The notes beneath the pieces are model-generated. The model made no database searches. It saw nothing but the letters and a program-made list of their open reading frames with translations, and was not told the origin of the DNA. From JAWRCU01 sp033542235 (GTDB taxonomy: Bacteria > Pseudomonadota > Alphaproteobacteria > Rhizobiales > Rhizobiaceae): DNA of 64,000 bases. Where the stretch lies: positions 124,001-188,000 of the forward strand of contig NZ_JAWRCU010000004.1 of NCBI RefSeq assembly GCF_033542235.1. Reading direction: 5' to 3'. Shown here one piece after another: positions 55,042 to 63,659 of this stretch; within the stretch, counting starts at the first letter, position 1, and the number at the start of each line of letters is the position of its first letter. The translations under genes and the position numbers were made by a program.

Positions 55042-56103
55042 TCAGTCCGGCATTCTTGCACCCGGAAAGATCGCAGCGAACCTGCGGCGCGCCTTGTTCG
55101 AAAGAGAGCCCGTCTTAGCCTCAAGCGGGACGAGCCTTTCGCGCCGGCCGAGGCGCTCACGCAGGAACGGCACAAACCGGTAAGCGGCGACACGGCCCCT
55201 TGTCGAAGGATCAAGGCTGACCTCGACGACGAGAACTGCCCCGAGCCGGGCGGGCCATGGGATACGGGGCAGGGCAGTGCCCAGAAAATCGCCGAGACCG
55301 TAAGCCGTCAGGGTCTGCCCAATTCGGTGCGCCGGTTGCAGCACATGTGCGTGGTGCCCTACGATCAAGCCGGCGCCGGCCTGAGTGAGGCTCCGTGCAA
55401 GCTTGCGCGTCGCGCGTTGCGGGAAGTGCCGGAACTCGCGATCCCAATGCGCGACGACGCATACGAGATCCGCCTTGGCCCCGCGCAGGGTCGCAAAGTC
55501 CCGCTCCGCGAGGTCGGCGAGCATCGTCACCCGGCCTGCAAAGGCTTCGCGACCGGTGTTGCGCCATTCGGTAAACGCCGCGAAGGCGACGGTCACGCCT
55601 CCGAGTTCGATCTCGCGCAACAGTCGATCCTCCGCCGCGCCGATCGTTGCGATGCCGGCGCTTGCCAATGCCTCGCGGGTCTCGGCATAGCCGTCTTGGT
55701 CCTGATCGAGCATGTGGTTGTTGGCGAGCGAGAGGAGTAGCTTTGATGGGGCCATCCCCGCAGCCGCCATCGTCTCGGCGAGAAAGAGAGGCGTCATGGC
55801 ATGGCGCGTGCCTGCGGCGGTTCCGAGCGGCCGGCGTATCTTCTCGACGACCGGGCTTTCACAATTGCCGATCACCAGGTCGGCCGAAGAAATCACCCCC
55901 CTCAGCTGCCCTTCGATTTCCGGCGCCTCGCGATTGGCCACTGCCGAAATGTCGCCCAGGAAGACGAGCCGTCTCGTTCGAACGGGCATTGGCGACAGCA
56001 GCGTAGCTTGCGGCGGAAGGAAGCCCTGCCGATCGCCAGCGAGGGATGGCTTCAGGAGGCGAGGCAGCCAGGAAAGCTTGTAGGTAAGCGGGAAGTTGGA
56101 CAC
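55042..56103 (-). CDS. CapA family protein
   Basis: 353 aa from GTG 56103 (MSNFPLTYKLSWL), preceded by GAGG; an ATG at 56160 would overlap the next gene by 20 nt, so I prefer the GTG. The PGA-synthesis CapA fold appears as LVFLGDISAVANREA, DLVIGNCESPVVEKIRRPLG, LLLSLANNHMLDQDQDGYAE and VVAHWDREFRHFPQRATRKL then GAGLIVGHHAHVLQP. CapA proteins are metallophosphatase-like enzymes in poly-gamma-glutamate synthesis. No other pga genes are here, so an independent hydrolase role is possible. Confidence 0.88.
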   Translation of the reverse strand: MSNFPLTYKLSWLPRLLKPSLAGDRQGFLPPQATLLSPMPVRTRRLVFLGDISAVANREAPEIEGQLRGVISSADLVIGNCESPVVEKIRRPLGTAAGTRHAMTPLFLAETMAAAGMAPSKLLLSLANNHMLDQDQDGYAETREALASAGIATIGAAEDRLLREIELGGVTVAFAAFTEWRNTGREAFAGRVTMLADLAERDFATLRGAKADLVCVVAHWDREFRHFPQRATRKLARSLTQAGAGLIVGHHAHVLQPAHRIGQTLTAYGLGDFLGTALPRIPWPARLGAVLVVEVSLDPSTRGRVAAYRFVPFLRERLGRRERLVPLEAKTGSLSNKARRRFAAIFPGARMPD

Positions 56104-56140
56104 GGAGCCTCGATGGCGACAAGTGCTAGGGCTGGTTCGA

Positions 56141-56605
56141 TCACCGGATATTCCACCCATAGTAGGCTACCGGATCTCCGGTTCGGGGATGCACATCGTG
56201 GCGCAGAAAAACAAGCCCCGCTTTCTCGTAGAAGCGGCGAGCTCTCGTGTTCGCTGACCGTGTGAACAGCGTGAACCCGTTTGGCATTGCCGCCATTGCT
56301 TCCGAGAGAAGGGCCCGACCCAAACCATTGCCAATTGATCCGGGTCGTACAAACAATTGGTCGAGCACCGCTTGGCTACGCTTGATCGCTACAAAGCCGA
56401 CGACATTGCCGCCGCGCACGCCAACCGTCACGCTCCAGCCGGCTGCGAACTCCAGATCAACCCATTTTCGCAGCTCGCCCAAGGTCGGCATGGTGGGTGG
56501 ACCGACCCCCGGCAGGCTCGCGCTGCTATGCCAAACCTCGGCGATCGCATCATAGTCAGATTCGACTGACGGCCGCAGTTCATGTGCCTGAGTTCTTGTC
56601 TTCAT
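56141..56605 (-). CDS. GNAT N-acetyltransferase
   Basis: 154 aa. The acetyl-CoA site is LFVRPGSIGNGLGRALLSEA (about 89-108); N-terminal LRPSVESDYDAIAEVWHSSA and C-terminal TRARRFYEKAGLVFLRHDVH are typical. Related to YjaB/PhnO-like acetyltransferases. Substrate unknown. It is followed 37 nt later by CapA on the same strand and may be cotranscribed. Confidence 0.9.
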   Translation of the reverse strand: MKTRTQAHELRPSVESDYDAIAEVWHSSASLPGVGPPTMPTLGELRKWVDLEFAAGWSVTVGVRGGNVVGFVAIKRSQAVLDQLFVRPGSIGNGLGRALLSEAMAAMPNGFTLFTRSANTRARRFYEKAGLVFLRHDVHPRTGDPVAYYGWNIR

Positions 56606-56759
56606 GCTACTCGACGGACGTGCCAGAAAGCTTCGCTCGCATGTTAGTTGTGCCTTGCTCGACCGCTACTCCGCCAGTGCGGGGTAGACCCTGACTTGAA
56701 ACGAGAACAGGCCGCTCCAATTCCCTTAAACAAATTCAACTTGTTTTCCGAGCGCTCCG

Positions 56760-57773
56760 ATGGACGTCTCTTCCGGCAAGTCCGAATTTCTCCCGACCGG
56801 ATTTCTTTCGCTGGCCTCGATAGCGATGGTTGTATGGGGGATGGTTGTCGGTCCGGGCACCGCGCGCGCCGAGCTTCTCGCCCGCATTCCGGGCGCGCGC
56901 CAAATGGCGGTCTGCGGCGACACCCTATTCGTGGGCACCCTAGGCTCCTCGGTCTATGCCGTGCCGGCGTCCGGCGGTCGCGCCAGGCGGGTCGCTTCCG
57001 GCTTCTCGGTTGCCAACGGGGTCGCATGCGCCGGGCGCCGTCTGTTTGTGGCTTCGAGCGATGGCGTAGCCGCTTTCGACATCGGGCAGGGGGGCGAACT
57101 CGGCGGCAGGCGCGAAATTCGCCGAGGGCTGCCCAATTCGGGAGTGCATAATCGGCGCTATATCGCGGTCGGCCCCGATTCCCGCCTCTATGTCTCATTG
57201 GGCTCGCCCTGCAACATCTGCTCTCCGCGCGGGCTGCAAGGCACCATCGTCAGCATGAACCAGGACGGCTCCGATCTGCGGCGCGTGGCCTGGGGCGTGC
57301 GCAATTCGGTCGGCTTCGACTGGCGCGGCGGCACCATGTTCTTCACCGACAATGGCGCCGACCGAATGGGCGACGATATCCCGCCCGACGAGCTGAACGA
57401 GCTTCAATCGGGCGGTTTCTACGGCTTTCCCTATTTCGGAGGGCGGATCAGGCTCAAAGGGTTCGAGAGGGCACAGCCGCCCGCGCAGCAGATCCCGCCC
57501 GTTTACGAATTCCAGGCCCATGTCGCAGTCCTCGGAATCCATTTCTTCCGCAGCCTGGGCGGCGATGCGCTGGTGGCCGAGCACGGCAGCTGGAACAGGA
57601 CGGTTCCGGTCGGGCGCCAGGTCGTGCGCGTGCGCTTTCAGGGGGGCCGTCCGGTCTCGGCGATGACCTTCCTCAGAAACGTCGGTCGGCCCGTCGACGT
57701 CAAGGAGGCGCCGAATGGTTCTGTCCTCGTATCCGACGACACTGGCGGCGCGATTTACGTCTTCAAGCGATGA
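56760..57773 (+). CDS. PQQ-dependent sugar (sorbosone-type) dehydrogenase
   Basis: 337 aa. An N-terminal membrane/signal segment (LASIAMVVWGMVVGPGTARA) precedes six-bladed beta-propeller repeats: VPASGGRARRVASGFSVANG, HNRRYIAVGPDSRLYVSLGS, WGVRNSVGFDWRGGTMFFTD and DNGADRMGDDIPPDELN with calcium/PQQ-binding-like residues, and VAEHGSWNRTVPVGRQVVRV. Soluble glucose dehydrogenase-like periplasmic oxidoreductase. No cytochrome gene lies next to it. Substrate and whether PQQ is bound are unknown. Confidence 0.88.
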   Translation: MDVSSGKSEFLPTGFLSLASIAMVVWGMVVGPGTARAELLARIPGARQMAVCGDTLFVGTLGSSVYAVPASGGRARRVASGFSVANGVACAGRRLFVASSDGVAAFDIGQGGELGGRREIRRGLPNSGVHNRRYIAVGPDSRLYVSLGSPCNICSPRGLQGTIVSMNQDGSDLRRVAWGVRNSVGFDWRGGTMFFTDNGADRMGDDIPPDELNELQSGGFYGFPYFGGRIRLKGFERAQPPAQQIPPVYEFQAHVAVLGIHFFRSLGGDALVAEHGSWNRTVPVGRQVVRVRFQGGRPVSAMTFLRNVGRPVDVKEAPNGSVLVSDDTGGAIYVFKR

Positions 57774-57798
57774 TGCCTGAGACAGATGATGGCTCCCC

Positions 57799-57882
57799 AT
57801 GCCGATATTGCTGACGCGAGTTGATAGGGTCCTTGCCTGGGCCGCTGCCATTCTCGTTCTGACGCTCGGAGGCCATCGGTGA
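57799..57882 (+). CDS. 27-aa hydrophobic peptide, coupled to the Nramp gene
   Basis: MPILLTRVDRVLAWAAAILV then LTLGGHR. It has one possible membrane helix. Its TGA overlaps the GTG start of the Nramp gene (GTGA). No clear ribosome-binding site of its own. It may be a translated leader peptide, a small membrane protein, or chance. Not recognised. Confidence 0.35.
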   Translation: MPILLTRVDRVLAWAAAILVLTLGGHR

Positions 57883-59183
57883 ACTCCGTAGCTCAGGAGA
57901 AGGATAAGCCGGGCAACCCGGTCACGGGCACACTCAGGAATGGTCTCGCGCGTCTCGGGCCAGGGTTCATCGCGGGCGCTTCAGACGACGACCCGTCAGG
58001 GATCGGGACATATAGCCAAGCGGGGGCGCAACTCGGGTTCGGCATCAGCTGGACGATGTTGCTGACATATCCCCTCATGGCCGCAATCCAGGAGATCAGT
58101 GCGAGAATCGGGCGGACCACAGGGCATGGCATTGCTGGAAATCTATGCCGCCATTATCCCAACTGGCTGCTGCAGTTCATCGTTCTCCTGCTGTTCATAG
58201 CCAACACGATCAATATCGGAGCAGATTTGAGCGCAATGGCAGATTCCGCAAGGCTTCTGGTCGGGGGGCCAAGCACCCTTTTCGTTATCGCTTTTGCATC
58301 GATCTGTGTGCTCGGGATTGTCTTCATGAACTACAGCCGTTATTCGCGGGTTTTGAAATGGATGACATTGAGTTTATTTTCGTACGTCGTCGTCGTATTT
58401 TTTGTGCAAGTCCCATGGCAGCAGGCAGTCGGCGGACTGTTGATTCCGCGCATCATCTGGAGCAGCGAGTTCTTCACGACGCTCCTTGCAATATTCGGCA
58501 CCACGATCTCACCGTACCTTTTCTTCTGGCAAGCCTCGCAGGAGGTCGAGGACCTGCATTCCAATCACGGGAGAAGGCGGCTCTTGCGGGCACCGCGGCA
58601 GGCGCTCGATGCGTTTTCGCGGATCCGCGCCGACACCCTGATCGGGATGGCCGTCTCAAACGTGATTGCCCTGGCAATCATCGTTGCAACGGCGGCCACA
58701 TTGCATCAGTCCGGCATCACCAACATCGAGACATCGGTACAGGCGGCCGACGCGCTGAGGCCGATCGCCGGTGATTTTGCCTTCGCCGTCTTCGCGTTAG
58801 GCATCGTCGGCACAGGTTTGCTGGCGGTGCCGGTTCTTGCCGCCTCTGCCGCCTATGCGATTGGCGAGGCAAGGCGATGGCCTGTCGGCCTGTCGCGGCA
58901 GCCGAGGGAGGCCGTCGCATTCTACTCTACCTTGGCAGCAGCGACAGGACTTGGGGTGGCGATCACGCTGAGCCCGATCGACCCGATCAAAGCGCTCTAC
59001 TGGACTGCAGTCATCAACGGCGTCGTTGCCGTCCCAGTCATGACGGTGATGATGTTGATGACGGCACAGGCAAAGATTATGGGCGAGTTCACGATCAGAG
59101 GCTGGCTGCGGTGGTTGGGGTGGGCATCGACGGGCGCGATGGCCATTTGCCTCGTGGGGATGCTCATAGGCTGGATCTACTGA
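57879..59183 (+). CDS. Nramp-family transporter with altered metal site
   Basis: 434 aa from GTG 57879 with GGAGG 6 nt upstream; eleven or so helices. TM1 contains DDDPSGIGTYSQAG where the canonical manganese/iron transporters have DPGN; TM6 has GTTISPYLFFWQ where they have the M-P-H triad, so Met and His are replaced by Ser and Tyr. This subgroup is widespread and its ion is not well established. Transport function is supported by the fold; metal is uncertain. Follows the sorbosone dehydrogenase gene after 105 nt. Confidence 0.88.
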   Translation: MNSVAQEKDKPGNPVTGTLRNGLARLGPGFIAGASDDDPSGIGTYSQAGAQLGFGISWTMLLTYPLMAAIQEISARIGRTTGHGIAGNLCRHYPNWLLQFIVLLLFIANTINIGADLSAMADSARLLVGGPSTLFVIAFASICVLGIVFMNYSRYSRVLKWMTLSLFSYVVVVFFVQVPWQQAVGGLLIPRIIWSSEFFTTLLAIFGTTISPYLFFWQASQEVEDLHSNHGRRRLLRAPRQALDAFSRIRADTLIGMAVSNVIALAIIVATAATLHQSGITNIETSVQAADALRPIAGDFAFAVFALGIVGTGLLAVPVLAASAAYAIGEARRWPVGLSRQPREAVAFYSTLAAATGLGVAITLSPIDPIKALYWTAVINGVVAVPVMTVMMLMTAQAKIMGEFTIRGWLRWLGWASTGAMAICLVGMLIGWIY

Positions 59184-59292
59184 CTAGCTTTCGATTCTGG
59201 TTAACCACACGCCAGCCCATCTGATGATGGGCCGGCGAGGCAGGCAACGAACCATGGCCAGCCGCGTTTGGAACGGTTGCGGAAACTCGGAC

Positions 59293-59574
59293 GTGACGAC
59301 AGCTCAGCTTCTTTCAGTCGGCATTATCACGCTGATGATGATCGCCTTGGTGTGGGGTCGGCTGCGGTACGATATGATCGCCGTGTGCGCGCTGCTCCTC
59401 GCGGTGGCTGCCGGTATCGTTCCCTTTGCCAAGGCCTCCGAGGGGCTTCAGCGATGACACCGTGATCATCGTCGGCAGCGCCTTGGTTGTTCGGCCGGTG
59501 TCGGACGTTCGGGAGTCATCGAGATGCTCCTGCAGCGCATACCGGGCGCTTCTACGATCCGGCGATCTGATTGA
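59293..59574 (+). pseudogene. N-terminal remnant of an SLC13-type permease
   Basis: The frame begins GTG 59293 with TTAQLLSVGIITLMMIALVW then GRLRYDMIAVCALLLAVAAG, the N-terminus of the citrate/sulfate (SLC13) permeases. It then shifts: a one-base insertion near 59450 (after VPFAKASEG) puts FSDDTVIIVGSALVV in another frame, and a one-base loss near 59495 restores VGRSGVIEMLLQR-like sequence. It stops at 59574, about 95 of some 600 residues. The remainder of the gene is absent; phhB lies across its end. Confidence 0.75.
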
Positions 59575-59890
59575 TTTTGGCGGCCATGATGAAATCGTTC
59601 TCGTGCAGGCCCTTGATCTTGTGGGTCTGCAAGGAGACCGTCGCATAGCCCCAGCCGAAGCAGATGTCGGGGTGGTGGCCTTCTTCCTCAGCCAGCCGGC
59701 CGACCTCGTCGACGAAGGCCTGAGATCCACGGAAATCGGCAAATTTGAAATCGCGGCGCAGCCAGCGGGAGTCGTCCTGAAGCTCCCAGCCGGGGATTTG
59801 GGGAAGATAGGTCGCCGTTTCTTCCGGCGTTAGCGGCGGCACGCCGCCGCGGCAGGGCGTGCAGGTTTTCTGGGCAATGCTGTCGGTCAT
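59552..59890 (-). CDS. phhB: Pterin-4a-carbinolamine dehydratase
   Basis: 112 aa. Regenerates dihydropterin after aromatic hydroxylation. The PCD motif is EEEGHHPDICFGWGYATVSL with the three histidines (GHHPD, then H in LQTHKIKGLHENDF). N-terminal CTPCRGGVPPLTPEETATYL and WELQDDSRWLRRDFKFADF are typical. ATG 59890. No phenylalanine hydroxylase gene is in the window. Its 3' end overlaps the SLC13 remnant by 23 nt. Confidence 0.93.
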   Translation of the reverse strand: MTDSIAQKTCTPCRGGVPPLTPEETATYLPQIPGWELQDDSRWLRRDFKFADFRGSQAFVDEVGRLAEEEGHHPDICFGWGYATVSLQTHKIKGLHENDFIMAAKINQIAGS

Positions 59891-59902
59891 GAGAATCTCC
59901 CT

Positions 59903-60058
59903 TCATTTCACCCGATATTTGTTCGCATAATGTTTGGCGAGGAACTTACGGGTCTGCTCGGCAAGGCGCTTGTTGACGGCGGTCGCCGGCGTACTGTCGC
60001 CACGCCTGGGCGGCTTCGGTGGTGCGGGGCGCGGACCTGCTCTCGTGGGTTTGCGCAT
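59903..60058 (-). CDS. Small basic protein, 51 aa
   Basis: ATG 60058 with AGGA 5-8 nt upstream: MRKPTRAGPRPAPPKPPRRG then DSTPATAVNKRLAEQTRKFL and AKHYANKYRVK. A basic, proline-rich N-terminus precedes a short helix. I recall short rhizobial proteins of similar ending (RKFLAKHYANKY-like), so I judge it a real gene; no function known. It is 12 nt upstream of phhB in the same direction. Confidence 0.6.
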   Translation of the reverse strand: MRKPTRAGPRPAPPKPPRRGDSTPATAVNKRLAEQTRKFLAKHYANKYRVK

Positions 60059-60161
60059 GGCGTCCTATCAACGCGCTGACGCGGGCTTTCGTTCAGCGGG
60101 CGAACTGCAATCAGCGATAATGGGAGGGCACAGGAAAGACGCATCTGATGCTTATACGACA

Positions 60162-60422
60162 TCGCCTTCTGGAGGACCCCTCATCCGTCTCGGCGCTGCG
60201 CGCCGAGCCACCTTCTCCCACAAGGGGCGAAGGGGGAGCCTGGCATTCAGCTCGCCGCAAATCTCGAACGTCAGAGATTGGCGGAGACGCAAAAGCAACG
60301 CTCCCCCTTCGCCCCTTGTGGGAGAAGGTGGCTCGCTTCGCCTATGTCGCGGCTGTCAGGCCGCGACATAGGCGAGGCGAGACGGATGAGGGGTCCTTCA
60401 GAAGGCGATGTCGTATCAGTCC
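60162..60422. repeat. Family A palindromic element, copy 3
   Basis: About 260 nt compound palindrome. The outer arms start cgacatcgccttctggagga then cccctcatccgtctcg at the left and mirror as cgagacggatgagggg then tccttcagaaggcgatgtcg at the right. Inside: a dyad ccaccttctcccacaagggg and its partner ccccttgtgggagaaggtgg. Fills the gap between the small basic protein and uvrB. Confidence 0.88.
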
Positions 60423-60431
60423 ACCCCGACT

Positions 60432-63400
60432 CTAGTTTCCCGGCTTGCCTGTCTTCCTCGAGCGTCGGGAACGCTGGCGTTCATCAGCAGGTTCCTCGTA
60501 GGAGCCAAGGCCGATCTGCTCTCGCTTGACGGGCTTAACACCTTCTACGGGCTTTTCGGTGTGGCGCACCGTCATCTCGTCGAGCGTGTTCTTGCGGAAT
60601 AGCGATTTGCTGGCGTCATCCGGCACGCCGAAATCCGAACCGTGGGCTTCCTGGTGCGTCTGCTTCTTGAACAGCGAGCGCGAGATTGCGCCGGCCGGCT
60701 TGGAGATGTCGGTGCCGGGGCCCATGTCGTCGAGCGACGGTTTCTGGAACAGCGGCTTGGACGGCGCCTTGGCCGGCTCGGCATAATCGCCGGCCCGTCC
60801 CATGTCGTCGAGCCGAGGCTTTGCGAAGAGCGAAGCTTTGCCGGACGTGCCATCATCTACGGTCCTGTGCCGCTCGCGGCCTTTGTTGTGGCGGCCCTTC
60901 TCGCGGCCGGAGGACGGGCTCTCGCGCTCCACCTCGCGCGCCAGCGGATCGTCCGAGATCGCGAGTTCCATCTCGGTGAGCCGCTTGATCTCGTCGCGCA
61001 GCCGCGCGGCCTCCTCGAAATTCAGGTCGGCGGCGGCGTCGCGCATCTTCTTCTGCAGGAACTCCAGATGCGCCTTGAGATTGTTGCCCATCATCTGGCC
61101 GGCATCGTCGACGAACTGCGAGATATCGGCGCGGACGTGATCCTTCTCGTAGACAGAGTCGAGGATGTCGGCGATACGCGACTTCACGCTTTCCGGCGTG
61201 ATGCCGTTGGCGCTGTTGTATTCCAGCTGCTTCTCGCGACGGCGGTTTGTCTCGGCCATCGCCCGCTCCATCGAGCCGGTCACGTTGTCGGCGTAGAGGA
61301 TCACCTTGCCGTCGACGTTGCGCGCGGCGCGGCCGATCGTCTGGATCAGCGATGTCTCCGAACGCAAGAAGCCTTCCTTGTCGGCGTCGAGGATGGCGAC
61401 GAAGCCGCATTCGGGGATGTCGAGGCCCTCGCGCAGCAGGTTGATGCCGACCAGGCAATCGAATGCGCCAAGGCGGAGGTCCCGGATGATCTCTATGCGC
61501 TCCAGCGTGTCGATGTCGGAATGCATGTAGCGCACGCGGATGCCCTGCTCGTGCAGGTATTCGGTAAGGTCCTCCGCCATGCGCTTGGTGAGCACGGTGA
61601 CCAGCGTGCGGTAGCCCTTGCGGGTCGTGTCGCGGATTTCGCCGAGCACGTCGTCGACCTGTGTCTTGGCAGGTCGCACCTCGACCGGCGGATCGATGAG
61701 GCCGGTCGGGCGGATCACCTGCTCGGCGAAGACGCCGCCGGACTGGTCGAGCTCCCAGCCGCCCGGCGTGGCCGAGACGGCGACGGTGAGCGGGCGCATC
61801 GCGTCCCACTCCTCGAAGCGCAGGGGCCGGTTGTCCATGCAGGACGGCAGGCGGAAGCCGTATTCGGCGAGCGTGGCCTTGCGGCGGAAGTCGCCGCGAT
61901 ACATGCCGCCGATCTGCGGTACGGTCACGTGGCTCTCGTCGATGAAGATCAGCGCATTGTCGGGGATGTATTCGAACAGCGTCGGTGGCGGTTCGCCGGG
62001 CTTGCGGCCAGTCAGGTAGCGCGAATAGTTCTCGATGCCGGCGCAGGAGCCGGTCGCCTCGAGCATCTCGAGATCGAAGCGCGTGCGCTGCTCGAGGCGC
62101 TGTGCCTCCAGCAGCCGGCCGGCGCGCTCAAGCTCCTCGAGGCGGAACTTCAGCTCCTCGCGGATCGACTTGATGGCCTGGTTGAGGGTAGGCCTCGGCG
62201 TCACATAGTGCGAGTTGGCGTAGATCTTCACGCTCTTCAGCTCGCCCGTCTTCTTGCCTGTCAGCGGGTCGAATTCGGTGATCGCCTCGATCTCGTCGCC
62301 GAACATGGAGATGCGCCAGGCGCGGTCCTCCAAGTGAGCGGGGAAGATCTCGATCGTGTCGCCGCGCACGCGGAACGAGCCGCGCACGAAGTTCACCTCC
62401 TGGCGCTTATATTGCTGGGCAACGAGGTCGGCGAGCAGCTGCCGCTGGTCGAGGTGGTCGCCGACCGTCATCTGGAAGGTCATCGCCGTATAGGTCTCGA
62501 CCGAGCCGATACCGTAAATGCAGGAGACCGAGGCGACGATGACGACGTCGTCACGCTCCAGCAGCGAGCGCGTCGCCGAGTGGCGCATGCGGTCGATCTG
62601 CTCGTTAATGGAGGATTCCTTCTCGATATAGGTATCGGTGCGCGGGACGTAGGCTTCGGGCTGGTAATAGTCGTAATAGGAGACGAAATACTCGACCGCG
62701 TTTTCAGGGAAGAACTGCTTGAACTCGCCGTAGAGCTGGGCGGCGAGCGTCTTGTTGGGCGCAAGGATGAGGGCAGGGCGCTGCGTCGCCTCGATCACCT
62801 TGGCCATGGTGAAGGTCTTGCCCGAGCCGGTGACGCCGAGCAGCACCTGGGTGCGGTCGTTCTGGCCGACGCCTTCTACCAAATCCTTGATGGCGGTCGG
62901 CTGGTCGCCGGCCGGCTCGAATTCGCTGACCATCTTCAGCGCTATGCCGCCCTCGGACTTCTCGGGCCGCTCAGGCCGGTGCGGTGTCCAGATCTGGCCG
63001 TTCTTGTGGAGCGGGTTGCCGCTCTCGATCAACTTCGACAGCGCCTCGACGGTTGCGGTGACGCCGCCGCTGGGCAGTGCTTCGGCATCTTCAAGCCCGA
63101 TGTCCAGCCCGGGAATCGGGTTGAGACCGGCCGCAGCACGTTCGCGCGCCGAGGCAGCGCCACCCATCGAAGTGCCGCGCGCAGTCTTGGTAGGTGCGGA
63201 GGAGCGCTCGGGAACCTTTTTGGGTCCCTTGGGCGGCTTTCGTCCCTCCTTCTCGGCCTCGCGCGTGATCTGCTCGGCCCAGCTCGAGACAGGTCCGCCG
63301 AACGGCGTGCCGGCGAACTCCGCCTGTGGGGCTTCGGAGAAGCCGCCAGGCTCGAGCGGCTCGGAGGCATCGAGGAAATCGGTCAGCGGGCTGCGCCGCT

Positions 63401-63467
63401 TGCGCGAGCCGAATGTCTGCTCGTCCGCCTTCTTCGTGGCGGTCTTTTTCGCGGGGGATTTGGCCAT
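60432..63467 (-). CDS. uvrB: UvrABC excinuclease subunit B, with long extensions
   Basis: Damage-binding helicase subunit of nucleotide excision repair. 1011 aa against about 670 for the family. Residues 1 to about 180 are a Lys/Pro/Gly/Ser-rich extension. The core has FEPAGDQPTAIKDL, Walker A LLGVTGSGKTFTMAKVIEAT, YYDYYQPEAYVPRTDTYIEK (beta-hairpin), FIDESHVTVPQIGGMYRGD and GRAARNVDGKVILYADNVTG; the UVR motif LNFEEAARLRDEIKRLTEME binds UvrC. Residues about 878-978 are four degenerate 24-27-residue repeats (SLF-K--LD-M pattern), followed by a basic tail. Monocistronic. Confidence 0.97.
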   Translation of the reverse strand: MAKSPAKKTATKKADEQTFGSRKRRSPLTDFLDASEPLEPGGFSEAPQAEFAGTPFGGPVSSWAEQITREAEKEGRKPPKGPKKVPERSSAPTKTARGTSMGGAASARERAAAGLNPIPGLDIGLEDAEALPSGGVTATVEALSKLIESGNPLHKNGQIWTPHRPERPEKSEGGIALKMVSEFEPAGDQPTAIKDLVEGVGQNDRTQVLLGVTGSGKTFTMAKVIEATQRPALILAPNKTLAAQLYGEFKQFFPENAVEYFVSYYDYYQPEAYVPRTDTYIEKESSINEQIDRMRHSATRSLLERDDVVIVASVSCIYGIGSVETYTAMTFQMTVGDHLDQRQLLADLVAQQYKRQEVNFVRGSFRVRGDTIEIFPAHLEDRAWRISMFGDEIEAITEFDPLTGKKTGELKSVKIYANSHYVTPRPTLNQAIKSIREELKFRLEELERAGRLLEAQRLEQRTRFDLEMLEATGSCAGIENYSRYLTGRKPGEPPPTLFEYIPDNALIFIDESHVTVPQIGGMYRGDFRRKATLAEYGFRLPSCMDNRPLRFEEWDAMRPLTVAVSATPGGWELDQSGGVFAEQVIRPTGLIDPPVEVRPAKTQVDDVLGEIRDTTRKGYRTLVTVLTKRMAEDLTEYLHEQGIRVRYMHSDIDTLERIEIIRDLRLGAFDCLVGINLLREGLDIPECGFVAILDADKEGFLRSETSLIQTIGRAARNVDGKVILYADNVTGSMERAMAETNRRREKQLEYNSANGITPESVKSRIADILDSVYEKDHVRADISQFVDDAGQMMGNNLKAHLEFLQKKMRDAAADLNFEEAARLRDEIKRLTEMELAISDDPLAREVERESPSSGREKGRHNKGRERHRTVDDGTSGKASLFAKPRLDDMGRAGDYAEPAKAPSKPLFQKPSLDDMGPGTDISKPAGAISRSLFKKQTHQEAHGSDFGVPDDASKSLFRKNTLDEMTVRHTEKPVEGVKPVKREQIGLGSYEEPADERQRSRRSRKTGKPGN

Positions 63468-63659
63468 GGGGTCAATATGGGCGGAGTCCGCCCGGATGGA
63501 AAGGGTCGATGTGGAGCGGGTCCGGCGTGGCGACAGGCTGCTGACAGCAGGTTGTCAGGATCGGAGCGCTGGACGGCTCGACCGGCGAGCGTTCCTCCGA
63601 TTACCAACGAGCTCGTTGAACGCCCCGAATGCGGGCAGCCGAACAAGGAGGAGCAAGGA

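Noticed and set aside
55042..56160. Longer CapA start at 56160
   Set aside because: It would overlap the GNAT gene; the extra residues lack domain similarity and a GTG at 56103 has an upstream GAGG.
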